Shown: positions 9,828 to 17,399 of the stretch, piece after piece
Layout: every line of letters begins with the position of its first letter
Position numbering within the stretch: the stretch's first letter is position 1
Origin: JAIBJP01 sp035639875
Lineage (GTDB): Bacteria > Actinomycetota > Thermoleophilia > Gaiellales > Gaiellaceae
DNA length: 27,347 nucleotides
NCBI GenBank assembly: GCA_035639875.1
Contig: DASQXE010000074.1
Location: 1-27,347, forward strand
Reading direction: 5' to 3'
The notes under the pieces: model-generated
Told to the model about the DNA's origin: nothing
The model's database searches: none
What the model saw: only the letters and a program-made list of their open reading frames with translations
Position numbers and translations under genes: made by a program

Positions 9828-10186
9828 GCGAGGTCTTCATCGAGGTGCAGGGCCTCGAGCTCCGCGGCTTCCACGGCGCTACACCTCAGGAGAGGAAGAA
9901 AGGCCAGCGTTTTCTCTTCGACATCTGGCTCGTGGCCCACGACGCCGGCATCCGAACGGACCAGCTCGCCGACACGGTCGACTACACGCAGGTCGTGGCG
10001 TGCGCCCGCGAGGTCTCGGACAGCCGGCGCTTCAACTTGATCGAAGCCCTTGCAGCGGCCGTCGCCGACGCGATCGTCGAGCGGTTCGACGTCTCGCGCG
10101 TCCGCGTTCGCGTGCGCAAGCCCGAGGTCGTCCTCGAAGCGCCGGCCGAGCATACGTCGGCGACCGTCGAGCGCGTGCGCCGCTAG
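9824..10186 (+). CDS. folB: dihydroneopterin aldolase
   Basis: 120 residues, the standard FolB size. LELRGFHGATPQERKKGQRF (about 11-30) contains the GFHG/E active-site segment, FNLIEALA (about 70-77) is the pterin-binding motif, and VRVRVRKPEV carries the catalytic Lys near residue 99. It converts dihydroneopterin to 6-hydroxymethyl-dihydropterin plus glycolaldehyde, the substrate for FolK. Translation is probably coupled to folP through ATGA. Next downstream is not folK but a secreted protease gene, starting 77 nt later. Confidence 0.94.
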   Translation: MSEVFIEVQGLELRGFHGATPQERKKGQRFLFDIWLVAHDAGIRTDQLADTVDYTQVVACAREVSDSRRFNLIEALAAAVADAIVERFDVSRVRVRVRKPEVVLEAPAEHTSATVERVRR

Positions 10187-10233
10187 GCCATTGGTCCGGT
10201 TAGGCCAGGACCTTCCGCCGTTTCCTCGTCCGC

Positions 10234-10251
10234 CGTACCTGTCAGGGTACG
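10234..10251 (+). promoter_or_regulatory. small hairpin in leader of S8 protease gene
   Basis: CGTACC (10234-10239) pairs with GGTACG (10246-10251) around a 6-nt loop, ending 12 nt before the GTG at 10264. It occupies the 77-nt gap between folB and the protease gene and may shape initiation or mark transcript processing. No promoter hexamers are convincing. Low confidence. Confidence 0.3.
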
Positions 10252-10263
10252 CCGGGGTCCACG

Positions 10264-12207
10264 GTGGGAGACTTCTCGACAGGGAGATTCGGCCGCCTCG
10301 GTGCGACGGCCGCGGTCGCGGGAGCCGCCTTCTTAGCGACGGCTCCGCTCGCCGCGGGAACAGCCGGCTCGGTCGAGCGGTTCTCGCGTGGGTCTCTCTC
10401 TTCGTCCCGCTACGTGCCCGGGGAAGTCATCGTCGGTTTCCGCGAGCATGCCTCGCGTGCCGGGATCGCGCGCGCGGAAGGGCGCGTGCCGGCTCGCGTG
10501 GCGACGCGTTTTCGGGGCTTCCGGATGGCGCTCGTCAAGCTCGCGTCGGGAGTAGGGGTACGGGCGGCTATTCGCCGCTATGAGCGCGACCCCGCGGTCG
10601 TCTTCGCCGAGCCGAACTTCCTGCGCTACCCGGACGCGCTGCCGGCCGACGCGCTCTTCGCCGATCAATGGGATCTCAACAACCAGAATCCACCCCAATC
10701 CCACGCGGTCGCCGACACTTCCCTTGACGGAAATCCCAGCGATCATACGGGTTTCGCCGATGTCGACATCGACGCGCCCGAGGCCTGGGCCGTCGAATCC
10801 GGCGGATCCGTCGTCGCCGTCATCGACTCGGGCGTCGACATAACGCATCCCGATCTCGACGGCCAGCTCTGGACGAACCCGGGTGAAAGCGCCAACGCCG
10901 ATCCGAGCTGCGCACCGAACTGCGACACGGATGGACTGGACACCGACGGCAACGGGAAGGCCGACGACGTGAACGGCTGGGACTTCGCGCAAGACGACAA
11001 CACCCTTCTCGACACTCCGCCGCACTTCGAAGGCTACGACCACGGCACGCACGTCGCGGGGACGATCGCAGCCGAGCTCAACGATTCCGGGACCAACGAC
11101 GGTGTCGTCGGCGTTTGCCCCGCGTGCAAGATCATGGTCTTGAAGGTCGCGCGCGACAGCGACGGCTTGATCACGATCGGGGCCGAGGTCAAGGCGCTCG
11201 CCTATGCCAAGGCGAAGGGCGCGAAGATCGCGAACATGAGCCTGGGCGGGCCCGACTGGTCGAACGCAGAGCGCGAGGCGATTCGGCTCTCGGGCATGCT
11301 CGTCGTCGCAGCGGCCGGGAACGAGAGCCTTGATAGCGACATGGCTCTCGATGTCACCGGAGACAGCGTCGCCGATTCGCCGTCGTACCCCGCCGCCTAC
11401 ACGCTCTCCAACATCCTCTCGGTCGCGGCCACGAACGACGAGGATCGCTACGCGTATTCGACCGAGTGCTTCGCCGTGCTCGGATCGCGGGCGCGGTGCG
11501 CGTTCACCAACTGGGGTCACGATTCTATCGACGTGGCCGCTCCGGGAGCCGATATCACGAGCACCGTGCCGGGCGGCAACTGGGAGACCTGGGACGGGAC
11601 GTCGATGGCCGCTCCGCACGTGGCCGGCGTCGCCGGTCTCGTCCTCGCGCACAACCCGGGATACACGGTCGCGAACGTGAAGAACGCGATCATGCACTCG
11701 GTAGAGAAGCCGACGACGCTGCACACGATGTACATCGCGCCCCCGATCCAGGCGCAGAAGAGCGGCTCGTTCACGCGCACATCCGGACGAATCAACGCCG
11801 TCAACGCTCTTGGCGCGAGTATCGCGAGTGCGACTCCTGTGAGTGACGGCAACATCGACCACGCGAAGGGGATGACCCGGGCGAAGATGAGTGGCTCGGT
11901 CGCGTGGCCGGCAGACATCAACGACGTCTACAAACGCCGCCTTTCCGCCGGCCACCGCTACCGGATCAAGCTCGTCGTCCCGGCAGGGAAGGACTACGAC
12001 CTGTTCGTCTGGAAGCCCGGTACCAAGGAGATCTGGCAGTCGATTACGTTTTCGCTCGCGAGGCTGCGCGCGTACAGCGCGCACGGCGGTTCCACCGACG
12101 AGGTGGTGACCTTCACGGCGAAGAAGACGGGCACGTACTTCATCCACGTCAGCGCCTGGCTCTTCAAGAGCGGCAAGTACACGCTCTCGATCCAGCGCCT
12201 GAGCTAG
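10264..12207 (+). CDS. secreted subtilisin-like serine protease (S8) with propeptide and C-terminal PPC-like domain
   Basis: 647 residues. N-terminal signal peptide (hydrophobic 12-31, Ala-rich). Propeptide about 40-125, with YVPGEVIVGFRE and AVVFAEPNF resembling fervidolysin/I9-type prodomains. Catalytic domain about 170-480: Asp188 (VIDSGVD), His260 (GYDHGTHVAGT), oxyanion Asn353 (AAGNES) and Ser447 (WDGTSMAAPHVAG) are all present. An Asp/Asn/Gly-rich loop near 221-240 looks calcium-binding. Six Cys in local pairs (216/220, 285/288, 402/412) suggest disulfides, consistent with export. Residues about 525-647 form a beta-rich pre-peptidase C-terminal-type domain. Start GTG 10264. It sits between folB and folK; the folK TTG lies 5 nt after its stop. 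Its substrate is unknown. Confidence 0.93.
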   Translation: MGDFSTGRFGRLGATAAVAGAAFLATAPLAAGTAGSVERFSRGSLSSSRYVPGEVIVGFREHASRAGIARAEGRVPARVATRFRGFRMALVKLASGVGVRAAIRRYERDPAVVFAEPNFLRYPDALPADALFADQWDLNNQNPPQSHAVADTSLDGNPSDHTGFADVDIDAPEAWAVESGGSVVAVIDSGVDITHPDLDGQLWTNPGESANADPSCAPNCDTDGLDTDGNGKADDVNGWDFAQDDNTLLDTPPHFEGYDHGTHVAGTIAAELNDSGTNDGVVGVCPACKIMVLKVARDSDGLITIGAEVKALAYAKAKGAKIANMSLGGPDWSNAEREAIRLSGMLVVAAAGNESLDSDMALDVTGDSVADSPSYPAAYTLSNILSVAATNDEDRYAYSTECFAVLGSRARCAFTNWGHDSIDVAAPGADITSTVPGGNWETWDGTSMAAPHVAGVAGLVLAHNPGYTVANVKNAIMHSVEKPTTLHTMYIAPPIQAQKSGSFTRTSGRINAVNALGASIASATPVSDGNIDHAKGMTRAKMSGSVAWPADINDVYKRRLSAGHRYRIKLVVPAGKDYDLFVWKPGTKEIWQSITFSLARLRAYSAHGGSTDEVVTFTAKKTGTYFIHVSAWLFKSGKYTLSIQRLS

Positions 12208-12212
12208 CAGGC

Positions 12213-12668
12213 TTGACGAGGGCCTACATTGGCCTCGGGTCGAACCTCGGCGACCGAGAGATGGCCCTGCGGCAAGCTCTTGCCGGCCTCGAAGAGCTCG
12301 GAGCGGTACGCGTTTCGTCGGTCCGGGAGACCGAGCCCGTCGGCATCACCGATCAGCCGCGGTTCCTCAACGCCGTCGCCGAGCTGAACACGGAGTTGGC
12401 CGCACGCGACCTCCTCGACCGGCTGCTCGAGCTCGAACGCACGATCGGGCGGAATCGCACGAAGGAGACGCGCTGGGGCCCGCGGACGATCGACCTCGAC
12501 CTCCTCCTCTACGGCGACGAGGTGATCGCGGAACCCGGCTTGACGGTCCCTCACCCGCGGCTTGCCGAGCGCGAATTCGTCCTTGAACCACTGTACGAGC
12601 TCGCTCCTGATCTCGTGCTCCCGGACGGGCGCCGGATCGAGGATCTATTGAGCTCGCAGGTAGAATGA
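12213..12668 (+). CDS. folK: 2-amino-4-hydroxy-6-hydroxymethyldihydropteridine pyrophosphokinase
   Basis: 151 residues. The N-terminal RAYIGLGSNLGDRE, the middle EPVGITDQPRFLN, WGPRTIDLDLLLYGD with the HPPK signature Asp pair, and VPHPRLAEREFVLEPL are all diagnostic. HPPK transfers pyrophosphate from ATP to 6-hydroxymethyl-dihydropterin, giving the substrate for FolP. The TTG at 12213 was chosen because the protein motif begins two residues later; it is only 5 nt after the S8 protease stop, and there is no strong ribosome site, so translation probably depends on ribosomes finishing the protease gene. The frame is open further upstream inside the protease gene but without homology. The DUF2469 gene begins 4 nt after its stop. 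Confidence 0.94.
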   Translation: MTRAYIGLGSNLGDREMALRQALAGLEELGAVRVSSVRETEPVGITDQPRFLNAVAELNTELAARDLLDRLLELERTIGRNRTKETRWGPRTIDLDLLLYGDEVIAEPGLTVPHPRLAEREFVLEPLYELAPDLVLPDGRRIEDLLSSQVE

Positions 12669-12672
12669 CGCT

Positions 12673-13041
12673 ATGTCCAACCTCGACGAGCTCGACGAGT
12701 ACGAGGCCGAGCTCGAGCTCAGGCTCAAGAAGGAATACGCGGCGGTCTTCGGGCTGTTCCGCTTCTGCATCGTCACCCAGGACTCGACGTATCTCTGCAA
12801 CAAGCACGAGCTGCAAGTTCTGCCGCAGACGAGCTATCCGTTCTTCCACCTGACGATGGAGGACGTGTGGGTGTGGGACAAGAACCGGCCCACGCGGATG
12901 ATCCCGCGCGCCGAGGTCTACACGTCGAGCGACGTCACGATCGAGGAGCTGCGCGGCGAGGGCGAAGGCCCCGCACTCACGCCCGAGGGACTGGCCGAGA
13001 AGCTCGGCGAGACGCTCACGGGCGAAGACGACCTTTCCTAG
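12673..13041 (+). CDS. DUF2469-family protein
   Basis: 122 residues. The pattern of a charged N-terminus (DELDEYEAELELRLKKEY), VVETERRFYLAN-like segment (CIVTQDSTYLCNKHEL), then DVWVWDKNRPTRMIPRAEVY and DVTIEEL follows the actinobacterial DUF2469 family as I recall it, including the WVWD core. Function is unknown. No signal peptide or membrane helix. ATG 12673 is 4 nt after the folK stop, so it is co-transcribed with the folate genes; coaX follows 12 nt later. In mycobacteria I recall this family near rnhB rather than in the folate cluster. The C-terminal ~25 residues are acidic and probably flexible. Confidence 0.78.
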   Translation: MSNLDELDEYEAELELRLKKEYAAVFGLFRFCIVTQDSTYLCNKHELQVLPQTSYPFFHLTMEDVWVWDKNRPTRMIPRAEVYTSSDVTIEELRGEGEGPALTPEGLAEKLGETLTGEDDLS

Positions 13042-13053
13042 ACGGCGATCCGG

Positions 13054-13818
13054 ATGTTGCTGGCCGTCGATGTCGGCAACACGCAGACCGTGCTCGGCAT
13101 CTTCGAGGGCGATCGGCTCATCGAGCATTGGCGCGTCGCCACCGAGGCGGAGCGCACCGGCGACGAGCTCGCCGTCTTGCTTGCCGACCTACTCGAGCTG
13201 CGAAACCGCTCCTTCGCGGACGTCGACGGAATCTGTCTCGCCTCGAGCGTGCCGCTGCTCTTGCGCTCCTACCAGGAGCTCGCCGACCGCCAGATCGACG
13301 CGCCCATCCTGATTCTCGGCCCCGGAACCCGCACGGGCATCCCGATCCTCTACGACGACCCGCGCGAGGTCGGATCCGACCGGATCGCCAACGCCGTCGC
13401 CGCGCGCGAGCGCTACGGATCTCCGTGCATCGTGGTGGATTTCGGGACGTCGACCAACTTCGACGCCGTTTCGCGGGACGGCGAGTTCGTCGGCGGCGTG
13501 CTCGCGCCGGGGATCGAGAGCTCGATGGACGCACTCTTCGCGCGGGCGGCGCGCCTGACGAAAGTGGATTTCGTCGAGCCCGAGACGGTGATCGGGAAGT
13601 CGACGGTCACGGCCCTGCAATCGGGGCTCGTCTACGGGTTTGCCGGCCAGGTGGACGGGATCGTCGAGCACATGCGCACCGAGCTCGGCGACACGGCCCC
13701 GGCGATCGCGACCGGCGGCCTCGCGGAGCTGATCGCCCCGCATTCGAGGACGATCGAGAAGGTCGACCCGCTACTGACTCTGGACGGGCTCAGGCTCGTC
13801 TGGGACCGCAACCGCTGA
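13054..13818 (+). CDS. coaX: type III pantothenate kinase
   Basis: 254 residues. Motifs of the acetate kinase/Hsp70-like CoaX fold: N-terminal phosphate loop LLAVDVGNTQTVLG (DVGNT 6-10), PREVGSDRIANAVAA (GSDRIANA about 107-114), and CIVVDFGTSTNFDAV with catalytic Asp near 129. It phosphorylates pantothenate, the first step of CoA synthesis. Start ATG 13054, 12 nt after the DUF2469 gene, with a weak ribosome site. Its last 48 nt overlap the convergent cyclase gene; both C-termini look intact, so this is a real overlap rather than a mis-called end. In mycobacteria panC and panD precede coaX; here they are absent from this position. Confidence 0.95.
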   Translation: MLLAVDVGNTQTVLGIFEGDRLIEHWRVATEAERTGDELAVLLADLLELRNRSFADVDGICLASSVPLLLRSYQELADRQIDAPILILGPGTRTGIPILYDDPREVGSDRIANAVAARERYGSPCIVVDFGTSTNFDAVSRDGEFVGGVLAPGIESSMDALFARAARLTKVDFVEPETVIGKSTVTALQSGLVYGFAGQVDGIVEHMRTELGDTAPAIATGGLAELIAPHSRTIEKVDPLLTLDGLRLVWDRNR

Positions 13819-16800
13819 CGGCGTTCGCTCCTTGACGACGACCTGATCGAGGCTCGCCTTCGAGAGCGGGTTCGCCCAGAAGCCCTCGATCCAGGGGCGA
13901 TGCACGGCCACGCTGCGCCCGTAGGCGATGGGCAGAATGGCCGCGTGCTCGTTGACCCAGAGTCGGTCGACGTCGTGGTACAGCCGCATCCGCTCTGACT
14001 GGTTGCCCGCCGAACGGGCCTCGATCAGCAGCTCTTCGATCTCGTCGTCACGGTAGAAGGGGAACGGCTCGCGGAAGAGGCCGCGGAAGAAACCGTCCGG
14101 ATCCGGATAGTCGGCGCCGAAACCTGTGATCCAGAGGTGCTCTTCCGAGAGGTCGTTCGCCCAGAACTTGCCCTCCGCCAGCCTGATGTCGATGCGCGCG
14201 CCGATATCCGCGAGCTGCTCCTTGAGGAGCTCGGCCGTGACAGTCAGCCAGGGCGGAATGAGCATCTTGAGCTCAGGCAGCCCGCGTCCCTCGGGATAAC
14301 CCGCATCGGCAAGAAGGTTCCGGGCGAGCTCGAGGTCGTAGTCGGGACCGACGCGGTGCGAGTGTCCCGGCATCGCCGGCGGGATCGCACCGCCGCGCGT
14401 GGCCGCGCGCTCGCTGTCTTCCGGACGCAGCAGCTTTTCGCGATCGATCGCGTGCGAGAACGCCTTCCGGACGAGCACGTTGGAGAACGGGCCGCTGGTC
14501 GCGGTGAAGCCGAGGTAGCGCGTATGGAGGTCGGGGATGAGGTGAATGACCGTGTCGGTCGCGTCCGCAATCGTCAGGTTCCAGACGGTGAGGACGTCGA
14601 ATTCCCCCTCGGCCCAGCGCGCGATCATGTCGGCCGATTTCTCTACGAACGGAATCTCGATCTCGCGCACGTTGCTGCGCGGGCCGGTCCAGTGCGGGTT
14701 CGCGACCAGGCGCGCATGCTCCTCGTCGAACTCGTCGAGCATGAACGGCCCGTTCGAGACGAGGTTCTCGGGCTTCGCCCAGTCGTCGCCGAGCGCCTCG
14801 CACTTGTGCCGCGGCCAGGGGAACGACCACGGGGAGGCGAAGATGTAGGGGAAGTAGTTGCGCGGCTCGCGCAGCGTGACCTCGAGCGTACGCTCGTCGA
14901 GCGCTTCGGCCGTCTCGACGTCTTCCATGAGGAACGACGTGCGCGTCTCGAGCTCGCGCATCTGCTTCCAGGCGAAGGCGAAATCGTCGGCGGTCACGGG
15001 TTGGCCGTCGCTCCAGCGGATGCCCTCACGCAGGCGGAAGAGATACGTCAGTCCATCACTCGACACGCGCAGGTTGTCCGCCATGGACGGTAGGACGTTG
15101 AGCTCCCGGTCGATCATCAAGAGGCCGCGGAACAGCTGCTCGGTGATCTTGAGCCCCTCGGTCGAATACACATGGCCGGGAACGACGGCGTCGGGAGCAT
15201 AGATCGCGGTCTCGATGTGCTCAGTCGGCTCGTGCCGCACCTCGTCCTCGACGCGGCACGAGAACGCCTCGTCGTACATCTCCTCGGCGTGCTCGTAGTC
15301 GAACGCGAGGTGGTAGGTGAGGGCCATCTTGAAGAGCGTGTCGCGGGCGCGGCGCTCGTCCTGGGTGCGCGCGAGGAAGGCGCGCGCCTGACGGTAGTGC
15401 TCGAGGGCTTCCTTGTCGGCGTAGATCGCGCGGGCGGCGTCTCCGGCCTTGAGAAGGTACTCGACGGCCTTCTCTGGCTCCTCGGCCTCGCTGAAATGAC
15501 GCGCGAGCAGCGCGTAGGCCTCCTCGGGCGATTCTTTGTAGATCTCCTCGAGCGCCTCGCCGACGCGCTTGTGGAGCTTGCGTCGTTTCGACTCGACGAG
15601 GCTCGAATAGGCGACTTCCTGTACGAGGCCGTGTCGGAAGCGGTACTCCGGGTTCGGCCGACGGCTCTTCTCGTAAATCAGATCGAGGCGTTGGAGCTCC
15701 GTCAGCGCCGGGATGAGCTGGTCGCGGGAAACGAGCTTCTCGAGCAGCTGGACGCCGAAGGTGCGCCCGATGACCGCGGCGATCGAAAGCACCTCGCGCG
15801 TCGCGGGATCCAGGCGGTCGAGGCGGGCCTGGAGCGCTCCCTGGACGAGCGCCGGCACGGCGAGCTCGTCCTCCTTGATCGCCAGCGTCCATTTGCCGTC
15901 GTCGCGCTGCAGCGCACCGCGCTCGACGAGGTCGCGAATGGCTTCCTCCAGGAAGAACGGATTGCCGCCGGAGCGCTCGGCGAGGAGATCCGACACGGCG
16001 TCTGGGATCTCACCTCCCGCTGCCAGGGACGCGAGAGCCTTGCTCGAATCGGGGGGCAGCGGCCGCACCTCGATCTCCTTGTAGCGATGCGGATAGCGCT
16101 GCCGCGCACGCTCGCCGAGGCGCCAGGAGCCGAGCTCGCGCTCGGTGCGGTAGAGGAAGAACAGGCCGACGGCGGATTCCTCCGTCACGCCGAGCAGCGA
16201 CTCGAGGAGCTCGAGCGTCGACTCGTCGGCCCAGTGAAGGTCTTCGAGAATCAGGCAGAGCGGCTGCTCCTCCGCCAGCTTGCAGACGAGCTCGTAGAAC
16301 ACTTCGAACGTGCGGGTCTGGATCGACTCGCGGTTGAGCTCACGGATGCGCTGCGCCGCGTCGGGCTCGAGCGTCAGCCCCAGTAGGCCGGCGAAGAAGG
16401 GATAAGCCTCCTCCGAGTCTGTGCCGAAGAGATGCGCGAGCTCGGCCTTGAGCTCGAGGCGGACGCGCGCTTCCGGCGTCGACGCGCCGACGCTGAGCCA
16501 TTCCCGCAGCAGGTCGCGGATCGGCCAGTAGGGGAAGCTCTGCCCGTACGAGACGCCGCGACCCTCGATGAAGCGGACGCGGTCGCGGTAGCGAGCACGC
16601 ACGTCCCACAGGAGCCGGCTCTTGCCGATCCCGGGCTCGCCGGTGATCGAGACGAGCGCGCCGCGACCCTCCACGAGCGCATCCACGATGCGCTCCAGGA
16701 CCGTGACCTCGTACTCGCGGTCGATCAGCGGCTGGGTGGGCTCCATCGGCTCGTGGTCGCGGGCTCCGACGACGCGGTAGGCAGAGAGCCTTGCGCTGAC

Positions 16801-17340
16801 GCCTTTCAGCTCCTGCGGCCCCAACTCCTCGAGGTCGAAGCAGCTCTCGACCTGGCGCTGTGTCGTCGGGCCGATGACGATTCCGCCTCCTCCGGCGACC
16901 TGCTGGAGGCGCGCGGCGAGGTTGACCGTCTCGCCGAGCGCGTTCCAGGGGTCGTAGCCGTCCTGCCCGTCCGAAGCTCCGCCGAGGACGACCGGTCCGG
17001 TGTTGACGCCGATCCGGACGGTAAGGTCGATCCCGTATGCGTCCTTGACCTCGTCCGCGTACTGGGCGATCGCGCGCTGCATGGCCAAAGCGGCGCGGAT
17101 GGCGCGCTCCGAGTCGTCCTCGTAGGAGACCGGCGCGCCGAAGAAGGCGAGCAGCTCGTCGCCCTGCAGTTGCGCCACGGTGCCGTCGTAGCGACGCACC
17201 TGCTCGCTCATGATCCGCATGACCTCGTCGATCAGGAGCTTCGAGCGCTCTGGACCAAGCGTCTCCCCGATCGCCGTCGAACCGACGACGTCCGCGATGA
17301 GCGCCGTAACTATCCGCCTTTCGCCAGCTGCCACTGCCAT
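13771..17340 (-). CDS. class III nucleotide cyclase - AAA ATPase - helical repeat - SBP_bac_5 fusion
   Basis: 1189 residues, ATG 17340, no signal peptide or membrane helix visible. Residues 1-190: class III cyclase domain with metal-ligand Asp17 (IADVVGST) and Asp61 (QGDELLAFFG), and transition-state Asn140/Arg144 (GETVNLAARL). The two purine-specifying positions are Gln57 and Asn133 instead of Lys and Asp. Residues 205-560: AAA/STAND-like ATPase, Walker A GEPGIGKS (234-241), Walker B LILED (363-367). About 560-695: helical TPR-like repeats. About 705-1170: oligopeptide-binding (SBP_bac_5) domain, with ITEQLFRGLL, GIRWSDGQPVTADDFAFAW, VRKAFSHAIDREKLL and a YPDPDGF segment. The usual partner of this domain is an ABC importer; here it is cytoplasmic by prediction, so it may act as a ligand sensor. 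Product nucleotide and ligand are unknown. Confidence 0.9.
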   Translation of the reverse strand: MAVAAGERRIVTALIADVVGSTAIGETLGPERSKLLIDEVMRIMSEQVRRYDGTVAQLQGDELLAFFGAPVSYEDDSERAIRAALAMQRAIAQYADEVKDAYGIDLTVRIGVNTGPVVLGGASDGQDGYDPWNALGETVNLAARLQQVAGGGGIVIGPTTQRQVESCFDLEELGPQELKGVSARLSAYRVVGARDHEPMEPTQPLIDREYEVTVLERIVDALVEGRGALVSITGEPGIGKSRLLWDVRARYRDRVRFIEGRGVSYGQSFPYWPIRDLLREWLSVGASTPEARVRLELKAELAHLFGTDSEEAYPFFAGLLGLTLEPDAAQRIRELNRESIQTRTFEVFYELVCKLAEEQPLCLILEDLHWADESTLELLESLLGVTEESAVGLFFLYRTERELGSWRLGERARQRYPHRYKEIEVRPLPPDSSKALASLAAGGEIPDAVSDLLAERSGGNPFFLEEAIRDLVERGALQRDDGKWTLAIKEDELAVPALVQGALQARLDRLDPATREVLSIAAVIGRTFGVQLLEKLVSRDQLIPALTELQRLDLIYEKSRRPNPEYRFRHGLVQEVAYSSLVESKRRKLHKRVGEALEEIYKESPEEAYALLARHFSEAEEPEKAVEYLLKAGDAARAIYADKEALEHYRQARAFLARTQDERRARDTLFKMALTYHLAFDYEHAEEMYDEAFSCRVEDEVRHEPTEHIETAIYAPDAVVPGHVYSTEGLKITEQLFRGLLMIDRELNVLPSMADNLRVSSDGLTYLFRLREGIRWSDGQPVTADDFAFAWKQMRELETRTSFLMEDVETAEALDERTLEVTLREPRNYFPYIFASPWSFPWPRHKCEALGDDWAKPENLVSNGPFMLDEFDEEHARLVANPHWTGPRSNVREIEIPFVEKSADMIARWAEGEFDVLTVWNLTIADATDTVIHLIPDLHTRYLGFTATSGPFSNVLVRKAFSHAIDREKLLRPEDSERAATRGGAIPPAMPGHSHRVGPDYDLELARNLLADAGYPEGRGLPELKMLIPPWLTVTAELLKEQLADIGARIDIRLAEGKFWANDLSEEHLWITGFGADYPDPDGFFRGLFREPFPFYRDDEIEELLIEARSAGNQSERMRLYHDVDRLWVNEHAAILPIAYGRSVAVHRPWIEGFWANPLSKASLDQVVVKERTPSAVAVPDEPEPVQSQ

Positions 17341-17352
17341 ACGACAGTTATA
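17341..17352 (-). promoter_or_regulatory. candidate leaderless promoter (-10) for cyclase fusion gene
   Basis: On the minus strand TATAAC (17352-17347) is followed by 6 nt and then the ATG at 17340, so transcription would begin at or next to the start codon, as in leaderless actinobacterial mRNAs. No ribosome site precedes the ATG. No convincing -35 hexamer is seen at 16-18 nt spacing, so this is moderate inference. Confidence 0.45.
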
Positions 17353-17399
17353 GCTGCGGATCCGTGGGTACTCCCGTCAGGACGACGAAAGGAGCACTA

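Noticed and set aside
10333..12147. 604-codon open frame antisense to the S8 protease gene
   Set aside because: Same explanation: the plus-strand protease has all catalytic motifs and the antisense protein resembles nothing.
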